From positions 1 to 38,206 of the forward strand of contig JAFTPX010000058.1 in assembly GCA_017463065.1 (NCBI GenBank): a DNA stretch of 38,206 bases. Direction: 5' to 3'. Position numbers and translations under genes: made by a program. This DNA is from Clostridia bacterium. Lineage in GTDB: Bacteria > Bacillota > Clostridia > Oscillospirales > CAG-272. Under the pieces are notes generated by a model. That model made no database searches, was not told the DNA's origin, and saw only the letters and a list, made by a program, of their open reading frames with translations. Positions 7,635 through 16,079 of the stretch are shown here, in pieces; within the stretch, counting starts at the first letter, position 1, and every line of letters begins with the position of its first letter.

Positions 7635-8852
7635 ATGAAAGCAATTATGTACGGTGCCGGCAATATCGGCAGAGGCTTTATCGGTCAGAAATTCTATCTG
7701 TCCGGTTATGAAACCACCTTCATTGACGTAAACACGGAGGCTGTGAACGCCATCAATGAGAAGGGCGAGTATCCCATTTACTTTACCCGCACAGACAAGT
7801 ACGTTCCCGAGATGGTAAAGAACGTGAGCGCCATCAACGGTCGAGACAATGCCGCAGTGGTAGAGGCGATCGCAAATTGTGATATTATCGCGACGGCTTT
7901 GGGCGTAAACATTCTGCCCTTTGTTGCTCCTTTGTTGGCAGAGGCGATTGTGAAGCGCGCGGCTGCTAACCGTCCTTTGAATATCCTGATCTGTGAGAAT
8001 CTGATCGGCTCCAACGAGTATTTGCACGGACTGGTTGAGCCCAATATTCCCGCAGACATCAAGGAGTGGTTCGAGGCGAACATCGGCTTTGTTTGCGTAT
8101 CCGTGGGAAGAACCGTTCCTCCGACGCCCGATGAGCTGAAGAAGGAAAATCCCCTTGCGGTTTGCGCAGAGCCTTACAACGAGTTGCCCGTTGACTTGGC
8201 AGGCTTCCGTCCCGTTGGATGTGAGTTGCCCAAGATCCCCAATCTGGTTGCTTTTACCCCCTTTAATTTCTTTATCGAGAGAAAGCTTCTGATCCACAAC
8301 ATGGGTCACGCTCTGAGCGCATACGTTGGCTATCAGAAGGGCTACAACTACATATTCGAGACCGCTACCGACGGGGAAGTCAAGTACATTCTGACCCGCG
8401 CGCTGTTGGAGTCCGCGAGAGGACTGGCAAAGCGTCACGGTGCGCCTCTGGACGACACCATGCAGTTCGTGGAGGATCTGATGATCCGCTTTGAGAACAA
8501 GATGTTGGTGGATACGCTGACCCGTGTGGGCAAGGACACCAAGAGAAAGCTTGGTCCGAATGACCGTATGGTTGGCGCCTTCAAGATGGTTCGCGAGGAG
8601 GGCGGCGTTCCCGCTCATATCGCGGTGGGTATTGCCGCAGGTCTGCTCTTTGATCCCGCAGACGATGCAGCCGCCGTTGAGATCGCAACCTACTGCCGTG
8701 AGAACGGTGTTGCCGCCGCTTTGGCGAAGTACTGCGAGATCACCGATGCCGCTGACGTGGCAATGATCAAGGTCTTCTACGATATGTTTGTACGCAAGGC
8801 TCCTTTTGCGGAATTTATTGAAGTTTTGGCTTCGATGAAGGATACGCACTGA
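7635..8852 (+). CDS. mtlD: Mannitol-1-phosphate 5-dehydrogenase family protein
   Basis: Interconverts mannitol 1-phosphate and fructose 6-phosphate with NAD(H) in the cytoplasm. The 405-residue protein (family usually near 380-390) begins with the nucleotide-binding motif YGAGNIGRGF at residues 6-15. The polyol dehydrogenase signature follows, including LICENLIGSN, FVCVSVGRTVPP, and the active-site helix region with KLLIHNMGHALSAYVGY, where Lys, Asn and His are the expected catalytic set. The ATG at 7635 is chosen over 7599 because AAGGAGAG lies 7 bases upstream and the upstream ATG falls inside the -10 box. It is a single-gene unit with its own promoter and two downstream hairpins. No mannitol PTS genes are nearby, so it may serve mannitol made inside the cell or imported by a distant system. 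Confidence 0.9.
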   Translation: MKAIMYGAGNIGRGFIGQKFYLSGYETTFIDVNTEAVNAINEKGEYPIYFTRTDKYVPEMVKNVSAINGRDNAAVVEAIANCDIIATALGVNILPFVAPLLAEAIVKRAAANRPLNILICENLIGSNEYLHGLVEPNIPADIKEWFEANIGFVCVSVGRTVPPTPDELKKENPLAVCAEPYNELPVDLAGFRPVGCELPKIPNLVAFTPFNFFIERKLLIHNMGHALSAYVGYQKGYNYIFETATDGEVKYILTRALLESARGLAKRHGAPLDDTMQFVEDLMIRFENKMLVDTLTRVGKDTKRKLGPNDRMVGAFKMVREEGGVPAHIAVGIAAGLLFDPADDAAAVEIATYCRENGVAAALAKYCEITDAADVAMIKVFYDMFVRKAPFAEFIEVLASMKDTH

Positions 8853-8865
8853 ATTACATAAACAG

Positions 8866-8896
8866 GGCAGGCGCAACCGTAAAAGCTGCGCCTGCC
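8866..8896 (+). terminator. Hairpin after mtlD
   Basis: A perfect 10-bp stem GGCAGGCGCA / TGCGCCTGCC encloses an 11-base loop, without a following T-run. It may be a stability hairpin or part of a tandem terminator with the next structure. Confidence 0.5.
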
Positions 8897-8907
8897 TATA
8901 GTCTATT

Positions 8908-8941
8908 AAAAAACGCCCATCTTCGCTTGATGGGCGTTTTT
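8908..8941. terminator. Bidirectional intrinsic terminator between mtlD and alaS
   Basis: AAAAACGCCCATC and GATGGGCGTTTTT form a 13-bp stem with a 6-base loop. A-run and T-run on both sides make it usable in both directions for the convergent genes mtlD and alaS. Confidence 0.85.
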
Positions 8942-8953
8942 CGACGGACTGAA

Positions 8954-9180
8954 GGGGCTGTCTTGTTTAGATGCAGAAGTGGTGATTGGATTCTCGTCGA
9001 CGTACAAAGGTACATCAGAGAGCCAAAGCGTAGCTAAAAAATACGGATAAAAATTGAAATTTTCAAGAATTTCTATCGAAAAAACCGCTTTTGCCATCCG
9101 TTTTTGATAGCAAAAGCGATTCTTTCTTTTATTCTTGATTCACGGACTGTTGTTCCGTGCGAAATGAGACAGCACTTTTT
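8954..9180. repeat. Possible MITE-like remnant with imperfect terminal inverted repeats
   Basis: The left end GGGGCTGTCTTGTTT (8954-8968) is an imperfect inverted match of the right end AAATGAGACAGC (near 9162-9173). The interior has no gene but carries a hairpin CGCTTTTGC / GCAAAAGCG (near 9093-9118). GAGACAGCCCC-type ends resemble those of several Firmicutes insertion sequences, and a third similar end lies near 31925. No transposase frame is inside. The reading as a mobile remnant is tentative. Confidence 0.35.
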
Positions 9181-9185
9181 GTGAT

Positions 9186-11819
9186 TTATTTCAACTGTGT
9201 TTTGAGCACATCAGCGGCAGATGCCAGAGCCTCGTCGATCTTGGCGCGATCCTGACCGCCTCCCATGGCATTATCGGGACGACCGCCGCCCTTACCGCCG
9301 GTAAGGGCGGCAACGGAGCCGACCAGCTTACCCGCATGGGCACCTGCGGCAACCGCATCCTTGCCCGCAACGGCGAGGAAATTCAGCCTCTCGGGGGTGA
9401 CCAGAGCCAAAACCGCAACGGCGTTGGGGTAGGTTGCCTTGATCTCATCCGCAAGGCTTCTTGCCGCATCAGGTTGCATATCGGTCAGGCTTGCGGTGAT
9501 CAGACGAACCGATCCGATCTCCACCGCGGAGGAGAGGATGGAATCCAGCTTGGTGGATGCCAGCTTGGTATTCAAGGATTCCAGCTCCTTCTTCATAGAG
9601 TGAAGCTCGCCTTGGAGTTGAGCGGCGCGCTTGGCGATATCGGAAGGATTCTGAGAGCGAAGCTCGGAGGCGGTCTCATTGATCAGCGTTTGCTGATCTG
9701 ACAAAATCGACAGAACCGCGCTTCCCGTGGCTGCTTCAATACGGCGAACGCCTGCGGCGACCGATGCCTCGGAGGTGATTTTGAACAGTCCGATTTCGGC
9801 GGTGTTATTCAAGTGTGTACCGCCGCAGAATTCGGTGGAAAACTCGCCCATACGGACGACCCGTACGAGCTTGCCGTACTTTTCTCCGAAGAGCGCCATC
9901 GCGCCCAGCTTCTTTGCCTCGTCGATAGGCATTTCGCGCTTGGTGATGGTCTCGCCGCCCAGAATGTGCTCGTTGACGATTGTCTCCACCTTGGCAAGCT
10001 CCTCGGCCGTCAAGGGCGCGAAGTGGGTAAAGTCAAAGCGAATGTGGTCGCCCGATACGTAAGAGCCTGCCTGCTCTACGTGATTGCCCAGCACCTGACG
10101 GAGCGCCGCCTGCAGCAGGTGGCACGCCGAGTGGCAACGCATGGTTGCGCGGCGGGCGGGGGCATCTACGGTAGCGGTGAGGGTATCGCCTACCTTCACG
10201 GTACCGTCGGTCAGGGAGCAGATATGCAGGTATACGCCGTCGGTCTTTTTGGTATCGCTGACGGTCAGTGTCACAGCTTCGGCGGTAAGAACGCCTACGT
10301 CGCCGACCTGTCCGCCTCCCTCACCGTAGAAGGGGGTACGGTTGAGAACGACGGTACATTCGCCCTCGCTCAGCTCGTTTACCGACTCGTTGTTTTCGTT
10401 TAGAATTGCCAATACGATTGCTTCGGCAGACAGGGAGTCATAGCCGCAGAATTCGGTTTTGGGAAGCTCGGCAAGCGCTTTCTTGGAGCCCTCGTCCCAG
10501 CCGCCGACGTTGCCTCTTGCGGCTCTCGCGCGGGTCTTTTGCTCCTGCATGAGCTTCGAGAAGGTTTCCTCGTCGATGTCCAGACCCTTTTCCTCTACGA
10601 TCTCACGGGTGATATCAAGAGGGAATCCGTAGGTGTCGTACAAACGGAACACGTCCTCGCCCGAAATGACGGTCTTGCCGTCCTTTTGCGCATCGGCGAC
10701 GATGTTGCCCAGAATGGACAGACCCGCGTCGATGGTGGCGTCAAAGCGCTCCTCCTCGTTGCGGATGACCTTGAGGATATACGTCTTCTTTTCGCCAAGC
10801 TCGGGGTACGCGCCGATGTTCTCGCCGATCACGACCTCGCACAGCTCGCAGAGGAAGGCGCGGTTGATGCCGAGAAGCTTACCGAAGCGACAAGCGCGGC
10901 GGAGGATACGGCGAAGCACGTAGCCGCGGCCCTCATTGGAGGGGATAACACCATCGCAGATCATAAAGGTGGCACTTCGGATATGGTCGGTGACCACGCG
11001 GATGGAGATGTCGTCCTTATCGTTTTTCCCGTATTCCTTATCGGCGATGGCGCAAACGGTGTTCAGAATCTTGCGGACGGTGTCCACCTCGAAGAGGTTG
11101 TCCACGCCCTGCATCACGCAAGCGAGACGCTCCAGACCCATACCCGTATCGATGTTCTTCTGCGCCAGCTCGGTGTAGTTACCCTTGCCGTCGTTATTGA
11201 ACTGGGAGAACACGTTATTCCAGATCTCCATGAAGCGGTCGCAGTCACAGCCTGGCTTACAGTCGGGAGCTCCACAGCCGTACTTGATGCCGCGGTCAAA
11301 GTAGATCTCGGAGCAGGGACCGCAGGGACCGGAGCCGTGCTCCCAGAAATTATCCGCCTTACCCAGACGGACGATCCGCTCTGCGGGAACGCCGATCTTT
11401 TTGTTCCAGATTTCAAAGGCTTCCTCGTCATGCTCATAGATGGAGGGCCAGAGGAGCTCGCTCGGGATCTCCAGCCATTCGGTCAGAAATTCCCACGCCC
11501 ACGGGATGGCTTCGTCCTTGAAGTAATCTCCGAAAGAGAAATTTCCGAGCATTTCGAAGTAGGTGCCGTGACGTGCGGTATGACCCACACGGTCAAGGTC
11601 GGGAGTACGGATACATTTCTGGCAGGTAGTGACCCGATTTCGGGGCGGAATTTCCTCGCCCGTAAAGTATTTCTTCATGGGTGCCATACCCGAGTTGATC
11701 AGAAGCAGGGATTTGTCGTTGATAGGAACCAGCGGGAAGGAGGGGAGACGAAGGTGTCCCTTGCTTTCAAAGAAGGAAAGATACTTTTCGCGTAGGTCGT
11801 TTAAGGATGTCCATTTCAT
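9186..11819 (-). CDS. alaS: Alanyl-tRNA synthetase
   Basis: Charges tRNA-Ala and edits mischarged Ser/Gly. At 877 residues it is full length. The N-terminal class II catalytic domain starts with the family register MKWTSLNDLREKYLSFFESKGH and contains motif 2-like RHGTYFEMLGNFSFGDYF. The tRNA recognition region is central, and the editing domain shows the zinc ligands HSACH and CGGTH at about residues 590 and 690. The C-terminal oligomerisation domain ends with the Gly-rich GGKGGGRPDNAMGGG. An AAAGG ribosome binding site precedes the ATG. It is monocistronic with a consensus promoter. A zinc-like Cys cluster (CGAPDCKPGCDCD, about residue 190), common in many clostridial AlaRS, is also present. 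Confidence 0.99.
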   Translation of the reverse strand: MKWTSLNDLREKYLSFFESKGHLRLPSFPLVPINDKSLLLINSGMAPMKKYFTGEEIPPRNRVTTCQKCIRTPDLDRVGHTARHGTYFEMLGNFSFGDYFKDEAIPWAWEFLTEWLEIPSELLWPSIYEHDEEAFEIWNKKIGVPAERIVRLGKADNFWEHGSGPCGPCSEIYFDRGIKYGCGAPDCKPGCDCDRFMEIWNNVFSQFNNDGKGNYTELAQKNIDTGMGLERLACVMQGVDNLFEVDTVRKILNTVCAIADKEYGKNDKDDISIRVVTDHIRSATFMICDGVIPSNEGRGYVLRRILRRACRFGKLLGINRAFLCELCEVVIGENIGAYPELGEKKTYILKVIRNEEERFDATIDAGLSILGNIVADAQKDGKTVISGEDVFRLYDTYGFPLDITREIVEEKGLDIDEETFSKLMQEQKTRARAARGNVGGWDEGSKKALAELPKTEFCGYDSLSAEAIVLAILNENNESVNELSEGECTVVLNRTPFYGEGGGQVGDVGVLTAEAVTLTVSDTKKTDGVYLHICSLTDGTVKVGDTLTATVDAPARRATMRCHSACHLLQAALRQVLGNHVEQAGSYVSGDHIRFDFTHFAPLTAEELAKVETIVNEHILGGETITKREMPIDEAKKLGAMALFGEKYGKLVRVVRMGEFSTEFCGGTHLNNTAEIGLFKITSEASVAAGVRRIEAATGSAVLSILSDQQTLINETASELRSQNPSDIAKRAAQLQGELHSMKKELESLNTKLASTKLDSILSSAVEIGSVRLITASLTDMQPDAARSLADEIKATYPNAVAVLALVTPERLNFLAVAGKDAVAAGAHAGKLVGSVAALTGGKGGGRPDNAMGGGQDRAKIDEALASAADVLKTQLK

Positions 11820-11864
11820 AATCGTTTGCCTTTCTTGAAAAAGTGCATATTTTTACATTTTATT

Positions 11865-11893
11865 ATTATATCACTTGCGCGAGGGATTGTCAA
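11865..11893 (-). promoter_or_regulatory. Consensus sigma-A promoter of alaS
   Basis: On the minus strand, TTGACA (11893-11888), 17 bp, TATAAT (11870-11865). Both hexamers are perfect. The leader is about 40 bases and I see no T-box specifier structure in it, so T-box control is unlikely. Confidence 0.92.
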
Positions 11894-11971
11894 TGATTTT
11901 GTTTTTGGTTTTTCATAAATTTTTTGTCAAATGAAAAATCATCCATTGCCTTTTCAAGTTCTTGAAGGGGT

Positions 11972-12018
11972 GTGTGGGGGGAACTTCTTTCGAGAAGTTC
12001 CCCCACACTTTTCTTTTT
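11972..12018 (+). terminator. Strong hairpin with plus-strand T-run between alaS and coaW
   Basis: A stem of about 16 bp (GTGTGGGGG... / ...CCCCCACAC) with a TTCG-type loop is followed by a T-rich run on the plus strand only. The flanking genes are both transcribed leftwards, so the T-run is on the wrong strand for coaW. It may stop antisense transcription, or be one of the dispersed palindromic repeats of this genome. Confidence 0.5.
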
Positions 12019-12023
12019 CTTTT

Positions 12024-12869
12024 TTAATTGTTCTGATCCGACAGCGCCGCACCGATGACGGTAGCGAACTGCGCCATTTCGGGGATCAGAAATTTGACAC
12101 CGAAGGTGGATTCCAGATTTTCGAAAACCCGAGTGACCGATCGAAGAGCGGTGAGGTTTCCCGTCAGCACCACGTTTTTTGCGTTAAAGTTTCGTGCGGC
12201 AAAGACCGCCAGCATGGCGATGGTTTCGGCGACCATATTGGCAATGCCGAGGGCAATGTCGTGCTTGTTGGCAATGTCGGAGAGCTTTCCGAAGTTGGAG
12301 GCGGTGATTTCCTCGCCGATTTGGAAATTATGGTCTCCCGAGATATCTCCGATCCGCAGATCCACCTTATTCAGGTCGCCCGTCTCAGCGAGCTGCTCCA
12401 GATGCTCGATGGTATCTACGCCAAGCATCTGACGGGAGAGCCCCAACAGCGTTCCGCCGCCTACGCCCGTGCCTCCCAGATATTCGGTTTCGGTAGAGCC
12501 CCCCTTTTTGGTGGCGTGGATCAGTGCCGTTCCGGTTCCCATACTGACCACGATGGCATCGTCCAGACCCGACAGATAGAGTCCGCCCAATCCTACGCAC
12601 TGAAATTCCGATACCTTGCGGCAATCCAGACCGTAGATCGATTGCTCCATATAGGACGACCCCACCCCTGTCATCATCACGCGGTCAATGTCCCCGAGTG
12701 TCAGTTTGTTTTGCATGGTGAATTTTCCGAAGGCTCCGTACACCGAGGTGATTGCGTCGGTGGCGCGGACGAAAAGGGGTTCGATCAGTTTTCGTTCCGC
12801 GCTGTCGGTCTGAAATCCGACAATTTTTGTGGTGCTTCCGCCTACGTCAATTCCAATTACGGTTCTCAT
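12024..12869 (-). CDS. coaW: Type II pantothenate kinase
   Basis: Phosphorylates pantothenate, the first step of coenzyme A synthesis. The 281-residue protein starts with the ASKHA-fold phosphate loop GIDVGGSTTK (residues 6-15) and has the second glycine loop MGTGTALIHA followed by LGGTGVGGGTLLGLS, the signature of the Staphylococcus-type (fumble-related) kinase, and NVVLTGNL near the C-terminus. Type II enzymes are typically insensitive to feedback by CoA. GGAGGG lies upstream of the ATG. Transcribed from a promoter that interleaves with the promoter of divergent rqcH. No other CoA genes are nearby. Confidence 0.93.
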   Translation of the reverse strand: MRTVIGIDVGGSTTKIVGFQTDSAERKLIEPLFVRATDAITSVYGAFGKFTMQNKLTLGDIDRVMMTGVGSSYMEQSIYGLDCRKVSEFQCVGLGGLYLSGLDDAIVVSMGTGTALIHATKKGGSTETEYLGGTGVGGGTLLGLSRQMLGVDTIEHLEQLAETGDLNKVDLRIGDISGDHNFQIGEEITASNFGKLSDIANKHDIALGIANMVAETIAMLAVFAARNFNAKNVVLTGNLTALRSVTRVFENLESTFGVKFLIPEMAQFATVIGAALSDQNN

Positions 12870-12913
12870 GGTTACAAGCCCTCCGTCTTATGCGTTGTTT
12901 CTTTATTAAAATA

Positions 12914-12942
12914 ATTATAGCATAATCTTGAAAAAAAAGCAA
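12914..12942 (-). promoter_or_regulatory. Sigma-A promoter of coaW
   Basis: On the minus strand TTGCTT (12942-12937), 17 bp, TATAAT (12919-12914). It overlaps the divergent rqcH promoter. Confidence 0.82.
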
Positions 12943-12956
12943 GGATATGTTATAAT
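12928..12956 (+). promoter_or_regulatory. Sigma-A promoter of rqcH
   Basis: TTGAAA (12928-12933), 17 bp, TATAAT (12951-12956). Its -35 box lies inside the spacer of the coaW promoter, and the coaW -35 box lies inside its spacer. Confidence 0.85.
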
Positions 12957-13001
12957 AATGTTTTGTAAGATCGTGAATTTACCCTAACGAGGAGGATAGA
13001 T

Positions 13002-14762
13002 ATGGCATTTGACGCGGGAATGTTGGCGTGTACCCTCAGTGAGCTTCGCCGCACGGCGCTGGGAGCGAGAATCGAAAAGGTTTATCAGCCCGAGCGGGAC
13101 GAGATCGTGCTTCAGATGCGGAGCTTTGAGGGAGGAAAACGCCTTTTGATCAATGCGGGATCGGGAAATCCCCGTATCGGTTTTACCGAGACGCAAAAGG
13201 AAAATCCTCGGAATCCGCCCATGTTCTGTATGCTTCTTCGCAAGTATTTGCAGGGGGCGAAGCTGATGGAAATTTCGCAGACACCGTTTGACCGTGTGGC
13301 GTTTCTGGGATTTGACACCCGTGACGAGCTGGGGTTTGCCTGCCGTCGGTATTTGATTGCCGAGCTGATGGGAAAATACAGCAATCTGATCTTTGCGGAC
13401 GGAGAGAAGAAGATCATTACCGCTTTGCGGACTGGTGATTTTTCCTTGGACAGTCTGCGACAGCTGATCCCCGGTATGGTCTATACGTTGCCGCCCGCGC
13501 AGGACAAGGACAATCCGCTGACGGTGACGGAGGAGCGGTTTGGCGAGCTGTTCCGATCGGCACCCTCTGAGCGGGGCTGTGACAAGTTTATTGTGGGGAG
13601 CTTTTCGGGAATCGCTCCCGTGGTGGCAAGAGAGATCACCTTCCGCGCAACGGGTCATGTGGATACGCCGTTGCAATATTGCTTTGCCGAGGACGTATGG
13701 CGGGAGTTTTCCGCAGTGGCGGATCGAATCCGTGAGGAGCGGTTTTCCCCCTGTTTGATTCTTGACGGGGAGCGATGTGTGGAATATTCTTTCCTTCCGC
13801 TTTCTCAGTACGGCAATGCCGCGCGGAGGGAGATGGAGAGTGCGGGAAAGCTGCTAGACGCCTACTTTGAGACGAGAGACCGCCACACACGGGTGCATCA
13901 GCGCGCCGCGGATCTGTTGCGGCTTCTGACCAATGCGGAGGCGAGGATCCGCCGAAAGCTGGAGGCGCAACGCACCGAGCTTGCCGACTGTGAAAGGGGA
14001 GTGGAATATAAAAAATACGGTGATCTGATCACCGCAAATTTATACCGATTGTCCCGAGGAGATCGGGTGGCGGAGTTTGAGGATTACGAGCGGATGCGGG
14101 AGGACGGGAGCTTTGAGACGGTTCGTGTGGAGATGGATGGTCGTCTGTCCCCCGCGGCAAATGCGCAACGGTATTACAAAAAATACAACAAGACAAAGAC
14201 CGCCAAGGTGGAGCTGACGCGGCAGATCGCGCTGGGGGAGGAGGAGCTGTCCTATCTCTACACTGTTTTTGAGGCGTTAAGGCGCGCCGAGTCTCCCGCG
14301 GATCTTTCGGAGATTCGGGATGAGCTCTACCGTTCGGGGTATGCGTCCCGTATGAAAAATTATACCGTACCCAAGGCGCATAAGCCGACGGTGATGCAGT
14401 TTCTGACTCCTGACGGAATGAGAGTTCTTTGTGGAAAAAATAACGTGCAGAACGAGTATATTACCCACAAGCTGGCCCAGAAGCAGGACTATTGGTTTCA
14501 CGCCAAGCAGACGGCGGGGTCTCACGTGCTTCTTGTGACCGAGGGCAGAGAGCCAACCGATCTGGACTTTACCACGGCGGCAGAAATCGCGGCGTACTAT
14601 TCCAAGGCGGAGGGTGCGAACATTGCCGTGGATTATACCTTGGCAAAGCACGTCAAGAAGCCCGCGGGAGGAAAGCCCGGTTTTGTGATCTATCACACCA
14701 ACTGGACCGCATACGTGACGCCGAACGGCGAAAAGATCGCCGCGTTGCGGCAGGGAAAATAA
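13002..14762 (+). CDS. rqcH: Ribosome quality control protein RqcH (NFACT family)
   Basis: Binds stalled 50S-peptidyl-tRNA complexes and recruits Ala-tRNA to add C-terminal alanine tails that mark the peptide for degradation. The 586 residues match the family. The NFACT-N domain begins at residue 1 with the conserved D97-R98 pair (TPFDRVAFLGF), required for tailing in Bacillus RqcH. Helical coiled-coil arms fill about 270-440, and the C-terminal NFACT-R domain contains NEYITHKLAQKQDYWFHAK and GSHVLL. Older annotations call it fibronectin-binding protein FbpA. GAGGAGG lies 8 bases before the ATG. Divergent from coaW. It is followed by a perfect palindromic terminator. Confidence 0.95.
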   Translation: MAFDAGMLACTLSELRRTALGARIEKVYQPERDEIVLQMRSFEGGKRLLINAGSGNPRIGFTETQKENPRNPPMFCMLLRKYLQGAKLMEISQTPFDRVAFLGFDTRDELGFACRRYLIAELMGKYSNLIFADGEKKIITALRTGDFSLDSLRQLIPGMVYTLPPAQDKDNPLTVTEERFGELFRSAPSERGCDKFIVGSFSGIAPVVAREITFRATGHVDTPLQYCFAEDVWREFSAVADRIREERFSPCLILDGERCVEYSFLPLSQYGNAARREMESAGKLLDAYFETRDRHTRVHQRAADLLRLLTNAEARIRRKLEAQRTELADCERGVEYKKYGDLITANLYRLSRGDRVAEFEDYERMREDGSFETVRVEMDGRLSPAANAQRYYKKYNKTKTAKVELTRQIALGEEELSYLYTVFEALRRAESPADLSEIRDELYRSGYASRMKNYTVPKAHKPTVMQFLTPDGMRVLCGKNNVQNEYITHKLAQKQDYWFHAKQTAGSHVLLVTEGREPTDLDFTTAAEIAAYYSKAEGANIAVDYTLAKHVKKPAGGKPGFVIYHTNWTAYVTPNGEKIAALRQGK

Positions 14763-14798
14763 CGGGGAAAGCCCGAAAAAACAGGATATCCCAAACAG

Positions 14799-14828
14799 AA
14801 AACCGCAGAGAAGCTTCTCTGCGGTTTT
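14799..14828. terminator. Perfect 30-bp palindromic bidirectional terminator
   Basis: AAAACCGCAGAGAAG and CTTCTCTGCGGTTTT are exact inverted copies. It lies between the convergent genes rqcH and the Ldh-family gene and can serve both strands. Confidence 0.88.
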
Positions 14829-14843
14829 GAATATAGACTTGGA

Positions 14844-15953
14844 TCAGTCCTCGAAGGGGAACTTGTAGTTCAGACCGAGCTCATCGCGAACGGCGATAAA
14901 TTCCTTCTGAACCGATTCGTTGATCGGAATGCCCGCGTGGCGAGCGAGACCGATTTCGTATTCCTTCTCACCTGCGGTGTAGATGCGCTCCGCGTCGGGA
15001 GCCTTCTTGGCGGAACGTACTTCACGGATGATGTCGCCTGCCTTTTTACGGCAAACGTCCTCGCCCAGAAAGTGATCGGTATCGATGGCAATGAAGAAGT
15101 GACCAAGACGGAAAGGAACCTTCTCGCCGTTTGCGCCCTTACCTGTCAGAGCCTTACCGTAATGACCGTCCTGAAGAACGGCGCATAGGAGCTCTACGAA
15201 CATTGCGAAGCCGTAGCCCTTATGGCCGCCCAGCTTTTCGCCGATACCGCCTACGGGACACAGAGCAGCCTCGCCCTTTGCGATTGCCTTCAGTGCGTCA
15301 CCTGCCATACCCTCGATTGCATTGCCGTCGGAGCCGACGAGCGTGCCCTTAGGAACCTCGTGACCCATGCGATCGTAGTACTCCAGCGCACCGTTCTGGA
15401 TGGTAGAGGTTGCGCAGTCAAAGTTGAAATCGAATGCCTCGTCGGTGGGAACGCTGAGGGTGAAGGGGTTGGTTCCGAACGCGCCCTCTACGCCGAAGGT
15501 AGGAGCAACGGTGGGACGCGCATTGGTGCCCGTCATGCCGATACAGCCCGCCTTTGCCGCCATCGAGGTGTAGTAGCCCGCGATACCGTAGTGGCAGGAA
15601 TTACGAACAACGACCATACCCATGCCATATTTTTTTGCTTTTTCTATTGCCATGGTCATCGCCTTATAGCCGATGACCTGACCCATACCGTGGTGACCAT
15701 CTACGACTGCGGTGGTTTCGGTTTCCTTGATAATCTCGAAGTTGGTTACGGGATTCTGAATACCCGCCTTGATTCTGTCCAAGTAGATCGGCTTGAAGCG
15801 GTTACAGCCGTGGGATTCAATACCGCGCTTGTCCGACTCCAGAAGAACGTCTGCGCAGATAATCGCATCCTCGCGGGGAATTCCGTATCCTACGAAAGAA
15901 TCCACAACGAAATTTGTGATTGTTTCCCAATCCACAATATTGGTCTTACGCAT
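14844..15953 (-). CDS. Ldh2/malate-lactate dehydrogenase family oxidoreductase
   Basis: NAD(P)-dependent 2-hydroxyacid oxidoreductase of the family that includes archaeal-type malate dehydrogenase, ureidoglycolate dehydrogenase (AllD) and 2,3-diketo-L-gulonate reductase (DlgD). The 369-residue chain shows RGIESHG at 43-49, the catalytic-His motif SCHYGIAGYY at 119-128, GTNPFTLSVPT at 160-170, and PVGGIGEKLGGHKGYG in the C-terminal third. These are all family hallmarks. The start at 15953 is preferred over the longer frame from 15974, since a GGGGGTT tract lies just upstream and the family begins here. The neighbour transcribed in the same direction is a sugar isomerase-like TIM barrel, so a sugar-acid substrate is possible. 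The substrate cannot be decided from sequence. Confidence 0.9.
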   Translation of the reverse strand: MRKTNIVDWETITNFVVDSFVGYGIPREDAIICADVLLESDKRGIESHGCNRFKPIYLDRIKAGIQNPVTNFEIIKETETTAVVDGHHGMGQVIGYKAMTMAIEKAKKYGMGMVVVRNSCHYGIAGYYTSMAAKAGCIGMTGTNARPTVAPTFGVEGAFGTNPFTLSVPTDEAFDFNFDCATSTIQNGALEYYDRMGHEVPKGTLVGSDGNAIEGMAGDALKAIAKGEAALCPVGGIGEKLGGHKGYGFAMFVELLCAVLQDGHYGKALTGKGANGEKVPFRLGHFFIAIDTDHFLGEDVCRKKAGDIIREVRSAKKAPDAERIYTAGEKEYEIGLARHAGIPINESVQKEFIAVRDELGLNYKFPFED

Positions 15954-16019
15954 AACAACCCCCATTAAATACAATTGATTTCCGATCTCGTTTTACATAG
16001 CATCGGTAGAGATGATTTT

Positions 16020-16048
16020 ATGATATCACAAAACGTTGGATATTGCAA
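16020..16048 (-). promoter_or_regulatory. Promoter candidate of the Ldh-family gene
   Basis: On the minus strand TTGCAA (16048-16043), 17 bp, TATCAT (16025-16020). It lies between the isomerase-like gene and the dehydrogenase, so the latter can be transcribed on its own. Confidence 0.6.
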
Positions 16049-16079
16049 GAGGTTTTGAAATTGGACGGCGGCGAGACCG

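Noticed and set aside
7551..8876. 441-codon open frame on the minus strand
   Set aside because: Antisense to mtlD, without ribosome binding site or recognisable domains.
10539..11795. 418-codon open frame on the plus strand
   Set aside because: It is antisense to alaS in mirror register; the translation has no family features, whereas alaS is complete.
11820..11864. T-box leader for alaS
   Set aside because: The leader is only about 40 bases, too short for a T-box, and no specifier or antiterminator is visible.
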